Shown piece by piece: positions 1-4,444 of a stretch of 5,629 nucleotides of DNA. The notes beneath the pieces are model-generated. The model saw only the letters and a program-made list of their open reading frames with translations, was not told the DNA's origin and made no database searches. Numbering within the stretch: the first letter of the stretch is position 1; every line of letters begins with the position of its first letter. Source of the stretch: an uncultured Saprospiraceae bacterium (GTDB taxonomy: Bacteria > Bacteroidota > Bacteroidia > Chitinophagales > Saprospiraceae); the NCBI GenBank assembly GCA_937942405.1, contig CALDEN010000018.1, forward strand, positions 1-5,629. The letters are read 5' to 3'. Made by a program: the position numbers and the translations under genes.

Positions 1-704
1 TCTATATTAACGAGTCCTCCTGTAAAGTCTGCTGGCAATTCGGCAAGAGCCGTCTTATATACGACCATGTTATTAAGTAAGGTCGTCGGGAACATATCGA
101 TCTGCAAACTGTTGCGATCTGGATCTAATCCTGGGATATCGACTGAGTTAAGCATCGTCTTAGTGTATCGATCTCCTAGACCTCTTACATAGACATACTT
201 ACCGCCTTCTACAGATACTCCGGTAACTCTCTTTACGGCATCTGCTGCATTAGAGTCTCCTATTTTTTTGAACCTGGCAGATGAGATACCGTCTAGTAGG
301 TTGGTCGATTTTCTTTTGATGGTAGTAAGTGCTACTTCTGTGTTACGAGCTTGTTTTGCTGTGATGACTACTTCCTCGATCATTTCAGACTCTTCGGCCA
401 GCAGAGCATCTATAACGGTCACATTATCTGCTGTTACGGCTACTTCTGTGATGGTCTGTGTGGTAAAACCCAAGTATGAGAACTCCAAGGTATAGGTCCC
501 AGGTGTAAGTGATAGTGAGTAAGTACCATCGAGATCTGTATCAGATCCGGATCCTGTCTCCTGGACTAGGACTGTTCCGAACATAATCGGCTCGCCACTT
601 GTCGCATCTGTTACGGTTCCTGTTACGGTTCCTTTTTGGGCGAAAGCCGACAGACTAAGAAGTGAGCATATAAATACTAAAAGATGTGAGTGCAATTTTT
701 TCAT
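1..704 (-). CDS. TonB-dependent outer-membrane receptor, N-terminal part (cut by window edge)
   Basis: This is the first 234 codons of an outer-membrane receptor that would import a ligand using TonB/ExbBD energy. The gene continues past position 1. Translation from ATG at 704-702 gives a signal peptide (MKK start, hydrophobic residues 8-20, likely cut after AFA at 22). Residues about 25-107 form a CarboxypepD_reg-like beta-sandwich (GTVTGTVTDATSGEPI, then GTYTLEFSYLGF). EEVVITA at about 110-116 has the look of a TonB-box region. The plug domain starts near 125 and includes VKRVTGVSVEGG, YVRGLGDRYT, a PGLDPDRNSLQID stretch at 191-203 and PADFTGGLVNI at the edge. This is the usual Bacteroidota arrangement. 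The gene lies 93 bp downstream of the beta-helix lipoprotein on the same strand, so the two probably act together. The start has only A/T-rich sequence before it, with no Shine-Dalgarno. The family call is firm; the substrate is unknown. It is not clearly SusC type, because no SusD-like gene is seen. Confidence 0.93.
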   Translation of the reverse strand, partial: MKKLHSHLLVFICSLLSLSAFAQKGTVTGTVTDATSGEPIMFGTVLVQETGSGSDTDLDGTYSLSLTPGTYTLEFSYLGFTTQTITEVAVTADNVTVIDALLAEESEMIEEVVITAKQARNTEVALTTIKRKSTNLLDGISSARFKKIGDSNAADAVKRVTGVSVEGGKYVYVRGLGDRYTKTMLNSVDIPGLDPDRNSLQIDMFPTTLLNNMVVYKTALAELPADFTGGLVNI

Positions 705-723
705 TTTATTAATTATGAAGCGT

Positions 724-760
724 ATATAAAGGGAGAGATGTCTTAATCGAACCTCTCCCT
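724..760 (-). terminator. Hairpin with short T-run between lipoprotein and receptor genes
   Basis: On the minus strand AGGGAGAG (760-753) pairs perfectly with CTCTCCCT (737-730) around a 15-nt loop, and is followed by TTTATAT. It lies after the stop of the lipoprotein gene and about 26 bp before the receptor ATG. It could be an intrinsic terminator or a leaky attenuator that lets the upstream gene be made in excess, or an mRNA 3'-end stabiliser. The T-run is short and interrupted, so termination strength is uncertain. Confidence 0.5.
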
Positions 761-797
761 AGTGTTAATTTATGTGAGGCTACTTTACAAATGTCAA

Positions 798-2150
798 TTA
801 TAATCCGATCTCTGCAAGTGCTCCTGAATCTGCTGCCCATGTCCAGCTAAACATTGCTGCATTAGGTCCTACTGTGTTTTGGTTCTGAGCCACTTCTGTC
901 AATGCTGCTACTGGCACCGCTATAAAAATAGAGTCCGCTGCAACATCGTTTAATGTATACTCCCAGTTACCATTAGTACCTGTACCGTCTCCACCGAATG
1001 ACTCGATCGCTGCAGTCGCAGCTCCACCATATCCGGTAGCCAAGCCATAGAAGTAGACGTCCGAGACTCCTGTGTTTGTATTTCCATCCCAGTCGATCAA
1101 GTGATCGATGTCTCCACCTGCGTATATGACCCCGTTATAGAAGTTGTTAGGCCCTTGTGTGTACGTCCCTTCTGGGCCGTCCAACTCCATAGCCGATCCT
1201 CCTACTGGAGTTACTACGATAAAGTTATTTACCGTTCCGTTCCATGCCTGATCTGTATCTAAGCCATCATCTCCACAGTTCCATACGAGGATATTATCTA
1301 CATCCACTGTACCTCCAAACCACTCTACTCCATCATCCTGGTTAGCGACTACTTCTACATTATTTATCGTCGTACCTGATCCTACACCTCCTAGGGTTAA
1401 TCCATTGATCTCGTTGCCTTCTCCGATGTTAGTCCCTCCATGTCTGATAGAGATGTATGTGATCGTTCCTGAGTTATCTGTTGCATCATTACCTCCATAT
1501 AGTCCATTAGGATCTGAAGTAGGTATCCCTTCTATCTGGAGCTCTGCTACATCTTGGTCATTTGCATTTTGTGCGGAGATCGGTGCATTACCGAGTATGA
1601 TCAATCCTCCCCATAATCCATTTACCGTAGGTCCTAGGTTAGGTCCAGCGTAATTTCCTGCTGCGATATCTGCGGCAGTAATCTCATCTGCTATGGATGT
1701 AAATATGATCGGAAGTGCTTCTGTACCCATCGCTTTTAACTGAGCACCTCTCGCTATTACGAGTGCCGTAGAATTGGCCCCAGCACCGGCTTCTCCTTTT
1801 ACAACAGTACCTGCCTCTATCGATAAACAAGCTCCAGCCTCAACGGCGATCCTTCCTGTCAATACCCAGGTCTTGTCTGCAGTCCATGTTGCATCACTCG
1901 TAATGTTTGCGGTAACATACTCAAGCCCATCAACTGAACCTTCTTCCACACAGTCACAAGTAGATGCTTCTACTACAAAACCATCAGGACAAGTCACTCC
2001 ATCACAAGGATTACTTACCGTTATGCAATTACAGTTGATGTCTAATACCTCTCCTGTCGTACATACCGTGTCACAATCATCTCCACAAGAAGACATCGTA
2101 AATACTGCGGCTACAAGTAGTAAAGCGTAAAGTTTAATTTTTTGAATCAT
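798..2150 (-). CDS. Surface-type lipoprotein with Cys-rich linker and beta-helix domain
   Basis: This encodes a 450-residue secreted lipoprotein, probably exposed on the outer membrane as partner of the downstream TonB-dependent receptor. I chose ATG at 2150, not the in-frame ATG at 2192, because MIQKIK followed by a hydrophobic run and TMSSC is a proper lipoprotein signal; the 14 earlier residues would spoil it. C22 is followed by GDDCD, and acidic residues there resemble the lipoprotein export signal that sends Bacteroidota lipoproteins to the cell surface. Residues 26-67 hold two matching modules, C-x3-C-x9-C-x-C (26-42) and C-x4-C-x10-C-x-C (49-67), probably disulfide-bonded. The remainder resembles a right-handed parallel beta-helix, with EAGTVVKG (112-119), GLWGGLIILGNAP (178-190), ISIRHGG (233-239), DDGVEWFGG (272-280) and DDGLDTD (294-300). 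The Asp clusters could bind calcium. No type IX secretion C-terminal domain is evident. Related proteins commonly sit beside TonB receptors, sometimes under unhelpful names; I infer ligand capture, not an enzyme. Confidence 0.85.
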   Translation of the reverse strand: MIQKIKLYALLLVAAVFTMSSCGDDCDTVCTTGEVLDINCNCITVSNPCDGVTCPDGFVVEASTCDCVEEGSVDGLEYVTANITSDATWTADKTWVLTGRIAVEAGACLSIEAGTVVKGEAGAGANSTALVIARGAQLKAMGTEALPIIFTSIADEITAADIAAGNYAGPNLGPTVNGLWGGLIILGNAPISAQNANDQDVAELQIEGIPTSDPNGLYGGNDATDNSGTITYISIRHGGTNIGEGNEINGLTLGGVGSGTTINNVEVVANQDDGVEWFGGTVDVDNILVWNCGDDGLDTDQAWNGTVNNFIVVTPVGGSAMELDGPEGTYTQGPNNFYNGVIYAGGDIDHLIDWDGNTNTGVSDVYFYGLATGYGGAATAAIESFGGDGTGTNGNWEYTLNDVAADSIFIAVPVAALTEVAQNQNTVGPNAAMFSWTWAADSGALAEIGL

Positions 2151-2214
2151 TACAGATTTGTTTTTTAAATAAAGTATTTGGTTTAAAAACATGCAATTTT
2201 TAAATAATACACTG

Positions 2215-2222
2215 CAAATTTA
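2215..2222 (-). promoter_or_regulatory. Bacteroidota-type -7 element (TAAATTTG) for the lipoprotein operon
   Basis: Read on the minus strand, 2222-2215 is TAAATTTG, an exact match to the Bacteroidota -7 consensus TAnnTTTG. Transcription would start near 2208 and give a leader of roughly 58 nt before the ATG at 2150. I see no TTG at the expected -33 distance; that place is taken by the palindrome at 2222-2245, which suggests regulator dependence. The element was found by motif only. Confidence 0.5.
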
Positions 2223-2245
2223 CAGCAGCATCATGGTGCTACTGT
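2222..2245. repeat. 24-bp imperfect palindrome, operator candidate
   Basis: Positions 2222-2245 form a dyad centred between 2233 and 2234, in which 10 of 12 base pairs are symmetric (mismatches 2226/2241 and 2231/2236). The arms contain ACAG and AGCA, matched by TGCT and CTGT. It lies just upstream of the minus-strand -7 motif, where the -33 box would be expected, and between the two divergent -7 motifs. This fits a binding site for a dimeric regulator; the regulator is not identifiable here. Confidence 0.45.
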
Positions 2246-2263
2246 TACGCTATTATTAAACAA

Positions 2264-2304
2264 GTGTTAACTTTGGAGAGGTGGGCTTAACCCTGAGTTA
2301 ACAC
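2264..2304. repeat. GTGTTAAC / GTTAACAC inverted repeat
   Basis: GTGTTAAC at 2264-2271 and its exact reverse complement GTTAACAC at 2297-2304 are 33 bp apart centre to centre, about three helical turns. Each arm contains the palindrome GTTAAC, and a third TTAAC lies between them at 2287-2291. The left arm overlaps the plus-strand -7 motif. It may be a paired operator; chance occurrence in A/T-rich DNA is not excluded. Confidence 0.35.
2268..2275 (+). promoter_or_regulatory. Possible -7 element (TAACTTTG) for the UbiA-like gene
   Basis: TAACTTTG at 2268-2275 fits TAnnTTTG on the plus strand and would start transcription near 2282, giving a leader of about 117 nt before the ATG at 2399. No clear TTG is present at the -33 distance. 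It overlaps the left arm of the GTGTTAAC inverted repeat. I found no other plus-strand match in 2281-2398. Confidence 0.3.
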
Positions 2305-2398
2305 ACCATACATATGGATATTTTACATATTTAATACACTGATTACAAGTAGTTTAAACTTAATATTCGTCGACTAAAAAAAAACAAAGCTCTCATAA

Positions 2399-3259
2399 AT
2401 GAATTTTATAATACGTGCTCTTAATCTCTATTTGTACAGCAGCTTGCATATCGGCTTAGGGGCATTGGCGTTGACGTATTTGAGTTTTAGTGCTTTCAGA
2501 ATCCCGGTAGATCGCACTTATCTATTATTTGTGTTTAGTTCTACAGTGTTTTTATACTGCCTTCATCGATTTATAGGAATTAAAAAACTGATATCTTTTG
2601 AGCAGAAGGGACGCTTCGAGGTCATCTATAGATACCGCAATCATATACTGGTCTACGCCTTACTTTCGGCAATAGCCGCATCTTACTGTGTTTTACAGTT
2701 CGATACATATCTCATAAAGCTGCTCGTCATTCCGTCTGTGATCTCTATATTATATACTCTACCGGTACTGGGCCGAGGCAAGCGATTGAGGGATTATGGA
2801 TATATCAAGATTTTTTTGATCGCCATCGTATGGTCATGGATAACGGTATGGATACCTCTACACTATTTTGCAGACATGCCCGCCACCCCCAGTCTAGTGC
2901 TGCTGAGTGTAGAACGTTTTTTATTTTTTATCGCGATCACGATCCCATTCGACATCAGAGATCAGCACATCGATAAACGCACTGATCTGAAGACGATGAT
3001 CCATCTCATCGATGCTGCCCTTGCTAGAAGACTCTGCTATCTCCTACTCTTCGTCGCGATGACGATACTGGTATTCCTGACCTTTAACTATCAACTGGGT
3101 GGCTATTATACCCTCGCTCACATCATTACTTATCTGATCACCTGTATCATCATCTATCTGAGCACTGATAAAGAGCATGATTATTACTATACGGGTCTGC
3201 TGGATGGGATGATGTTGTTGCCCATACTCTTTTATACTCTATTAGGGACTTTGGCTTAA
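2399..3259 (+). CDS. UbiA-superfamily-like integral membrane protein
   Basis: This is a 286-residue, very hydrophobic inner-membrane protein with about eight to nine helices (near 11-33, 40-58, 82-100, 104-123, 134-157, 164-184, 211-229, 236-254 and 265-284). PFDIRDQHIDKRTDLKT at 183-199 resembles the second aspartate motif of UbiA prenyltransferases (D185, D188, D192 and a following Thr). The first motif, normally N-x3-D-x3-D, appears at the same spacing as T49-x3-Y53-x3-R57, in TVFLYCLHR, so its metal-binding acids are absent. LLDGMMLLP at 267-275 matches a feature I associate with uncharacterised Bacteroidota homologues. Family membership is likely, but prenyl transfer cannot be assumed; a lipid-modifying or non-catalytic role is possible. 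The ATG has no Shine-Dalgarno but an A-rich lead (a run of nine A). The gene is divergent from the lipoprotein operon and apparently monocistronic. Confidence 0.7.
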   Translation: MNFIIRALNLYLYSSLHIGLGALALTYLSFSAFRIPVDRTYLLFVFSSTVFLYCLHRFIGIKKLISFEQKGRFEVIYRYRNHILVYALLSAIAASYCVLQFDTYLIKLLVIPSVISILYTLPVLGRGKRLRDYGYIKIFLIAIVWSWITVWIPLHYFADMPATPSLVLLSVERFLFFIAITIPFDIRDQHIDKRTDLKTMIHLIDAALARRLCYLLLFVAMTILVFLTFNYQLGGYYTLAHIITYLITCIIIYLSTDKEHDYYYTGLLDGMMLLPILFYTLLGTLA

Positions 3260-3277
3260 AGCCAATGGGGTATTTTT
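3251..3277 (+). terminator. Weak terminator-like palindrome at the end of the UbiA-like gene
   Basis: TTGGCTTAAAGCCAA (3251-3265) is a perfect palindrome around a central A and includes the TAA stop. As RNA it would fold into about a 5-bp stem with a 5-nt loop. A TATTTTT run follows at 3271-3277, after TGGGG. The distance from stem to T-run and the short stem make this a weak terminator candidate. Confidence 0.3.
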
Positions 3278-3292
3278 AGTTTATTCGTTTTT

Positions 3293-3379
3293 GGGTTTAG
3301 GGGATTTAGAGGTTTATAAGTGCAGGGGTTTAGAGGGTTATGGTGTAAGGTTTAGGGTTTAAGGTTTAAGGTTGAGGGT
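3293..3379 (+). repeat. Degenerate G-rich telomere-like array (GGGTTTA / GGTTTAA)
   Basis: The stretch is built of variants of a unit of about 7 bp: GGGTTTA, GGGG-ATTTAGA, GGGGTTTAGA, GGGTTAT, GGTGTAA, then GGTTTA, GGGTTTAA, GGTTTAA and GGTTGA. The most regular part is 3351-3373. It has almost no C on the plus strand and no ORF. It begins about 33 bp after the UbiA-like stop and ends at the IS left end. The repeated G-runs could form G-quadruplexes (inference). A reverse-complement version lies at 4365-4392 on the other side of the IS remnant. Confidence 0.7.
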
Positions 3380-3405
3380 TGACTTTGCCTGAAATAGCTT
3401 GACCA
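3380..3405 (+). repeat. Probable left terminal inverted repeat of the IS
   Basis: TGACTTTGCC followed by TGAAATAGCTTGACCA resembles IS150-group ends in layout: TG start, a GCC/CCC middle, an A-run, then TTGAC. It lies 26 bp before the orfA ATG, a usual distance. The exact first base is uncertain, because the adjoining array also ends in GGTTGA-type units and the partner end is lost. Confidence 0.5.
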
Positions 3406-3431
3406 TATTTACCAATAAAAAATAAAAGAAT

Positions 3432-3848
3432 ATGGCAACTAGAGAAAGTTTTAAGATGAGTATAGCTGAGCGACGTGTACGTCATTTTAGCGAGAGTTTT
3501 AAAATCCAAATAGTCCGACAATTAGAAAGAGGTTTAATACGTGGATGTGACGTCAAAAAAGAATATAGCGTATCTTATACATCAATATTACGATGGAAAA
3601 ATAAATATGGGATGTCAAAAGAATCAAAACCTGTAAGACTAGTAGTAGAAACACAGAGTGATACAAAGAAGCTATTAGAGTTAAAAAAGCGAGTAGCAGA
3701 TCTTGAAAGAATAGTAGGTCAGAAGCAAATCCAATTAGATTTTAAGGATAAAATGATTGAGTTGGCAGAAGAACATTATAGTGTAGACATTAAAAAAAAA
3801 ATCGTCGACAAACAATCTTCTACTACTGGGAAAAACGAGAAGAAATGA
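3432..3848 (+). CDS. IS3-family transposase OrfA (helix-turn-helix and coiled coil)
   Basis: This 138-residue protein recognises the IS ends and provides dimerisation for the OrfAB transposase. Residues 17-60 form the helix-turn-helix (FSESFKIQIVRQLERG, then CDVKKEYSVSYTSILRWKNKYG). A leucine-zipper-like coiled coil follows, with L84, V88, L91, V95, L102 and I109 in heptad positions. QKQIQLDFKDKMIELAEEHY then VDIKKK (about 97-123) is typical of Bacteroidota IS3 OrfA proteins. The ORF appears intact. Its stop overlaps the orfB start as ATGA (3845-3848), and an A10 slippery tract lies 45 bp before the end. Alone it cannot transpose, but it may act as a repressor at IS ends in IS3 elements. Confidence 0.92.
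   Translation: MATRESFKMSIAERRVRHFSESFKIQIVRQLERGLIRGCDVKKEYSVSYTSILRWKNKYGMSKESKPVRLVVETQSDTKKLLELKKRVADLERIVGQKQIQLDFKDKMIELAEEHYSVDIKKKIVDKQSSTTGKNEKK
3791..3801 (+). other. Programmed -1 ribosomal frameshift site (A10 tract)
   Basis: Ten A residues at 3792-3801 contain A_AAA_AAA in the orfA frame (3794-3800). In the -1 frame there is a TAA at 3791-3793, so that frame opens exactly at the tract. From there it runs without a stop through TIFYYWEKREEM into orfB at 3845. Slippage would give the OrfAB fusion transposase known from IS3 elements. No strong stimulatory stem is obvious; a GTCGAC palindrome lies just after, at 3804-3809. Confidence 0.75.
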
Positions 3849-4444
3849 CTTGTAGTTTGAATGTGTTTTATCAAGTAATTGGAATAACGAAACAAGGGGT
3901 TCATGACATGCTCAATCGCCTAATGCTTAAAAAGGGATTGATATCTCAATTGATGAAGCTGGCAAAAGAAATAAGGAAAGACCATCCAACCATGGGGATG
4001 CGGGAGATGTATTTCAAACTGGAGCCCAATGGTATAGGAAGAGATAATTTTGAAAACCTTTGTATAGAACAAAACATGAAGGTAAAAAGGTCAAAGAATT
4101 TCAGAAAGACAACGAACAGCGAAGGGGTTATACGGTTTCCTAATTTATTAGAAGGCCTAGAAGTAAATAGGGCTAATCAGGTATGGCAAAGTGATATTAC
4201 TTATTACGATTTGAAAGGAAAGTTTTATTATATAACCTTAATCCAGGATACCTTTACCAAGCGAATAGTAGGACATAATTGTTCTAAACGTTTAACTACA
4301 GAACAAACGACTTTACCATCATTGAGAAAAGCACTCCAGATAAGAAAAGGATTAGAATTCCTTGAACCGCAAACCGTAAACCGTAAACCTTGCCCCCCTC
4401 CCTACGATCTAATCGCCACAACCGGATCTAACCTAGACGCCTGA
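3845..4444 (+). pseudogene. IS3-family transposase OrfB, truncated in the DDE domain
   Basis: This is the catalytic half of the IS3 transposase, of which only about 172 native residues survive out of the usual 280 or so. Residues 8-90 match the N-terminal region before the integrase core (HPTMGMREMYFKL at 47-59). VWQSDITYYDLKGKFYYIT at 113-131 carries the first catalytic Asp, D117, and DTFTKRIVG (135-143) is the conserved strand after it. Similarity ends around RKGLEF (167-172), just where the HSDxGxQY motif should come. The second Asp and the Glu are therefore absent and the protein is inactive. The last 27 residues or so, from LEPQTVNRK on, come from the heptamer array (4365-4392) and from antisense reading of the permease 3' end, until a chance TGA at 4442-4444. 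It would normally be made as the OrfAB fusion by the -1 shift near 3794-3801; the ATGA overlap also allows coupled initiation. Confidence 0.88.
4365..4392 (-). repeat. C-rich heptamer array (AACCGTA), inverted partner of the left array
   Basis: AACCGCA, AACCGTA, AACCGTA and AACCTTG form four 7-bp units on the plus strand, which read as GGTTTAC-like units on the minus strand. Across 18 bases, AACCGTAAACCGTAAACC differs at only two places from the reverse complement of 3356-3373. It lies directly after the broken end of orfB and 9 bp from the permease stop codon, with a C-run between (4393-4398). The G-rich strand is the sense strand downstream of the permease, as it is downstream of the UbiA-like gene. 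Confidence 0.7.

Larger units (their letters stand above)
3380..4363 (+). mobile_element. 3'-truncated IS3-family insertion sequence remnant
   Basis: A left-end-like sequence, intact orfA, a -1 frameshift site and the first part of orfB identify an IS3-family element, closest in look to the IS150 type. Similarity to transposase stops near 4360, after the first catalytic Asp, so the second Asp, the Glu and the right inverted repeat are missing. I find no reverse complement of the left end between 4360 and 4440. About 985 bp remain of an element that would normally be about 1.3-1.5 kb. Without the right end no target duplication can be recognised. The remnant should not move by itself, though OrfA could still be made. 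Confidence 0.85.

Noticed and set aside
268..495. Plus-strand open frame of 75 codons
   Set aside because: It lies antisense to the TonB receptor, whose minus-strand frame carries clear domain motifs; the plus-strand product resembles nothing I know.
1405..2130. Two plus-strand open frames of 82 and 118 codons
   Set aside because: Both are antisense to the beta-helix lipoprotein and have low-complexity Ser/Pro/Thr-rich products typical of shadow frames.
2151..2192. ATG at 2192 as start of the lipoprotein
   Set aside because: The extra 14 residues precede a complete lipoprotein signal beginning at 2150 and would lie in the putative leader.
3293..3379. CRISPR array or ordered direct repeat array
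   Set aside because: The units are about 7 bp and degenerate, without unique spacers of 30 bp or so; a telomere-like simple repeat describes it better.
3399..3428. TTGACC with a downstream TAAAAG-like box as an orfA promoter
   Set aside because: It is a sigma70-style guess in A-rich DNA and does not fit the Bacteroidota -33/-7 pattern; TTGACC is better explained as part of the IS terminal repeat.
4361..4444. OrfB C-terminal tail as a real protein extension
   Set aside because: The residues come from the simple repeat and from the antisense strand of the permease, and they lack any transposase motif.
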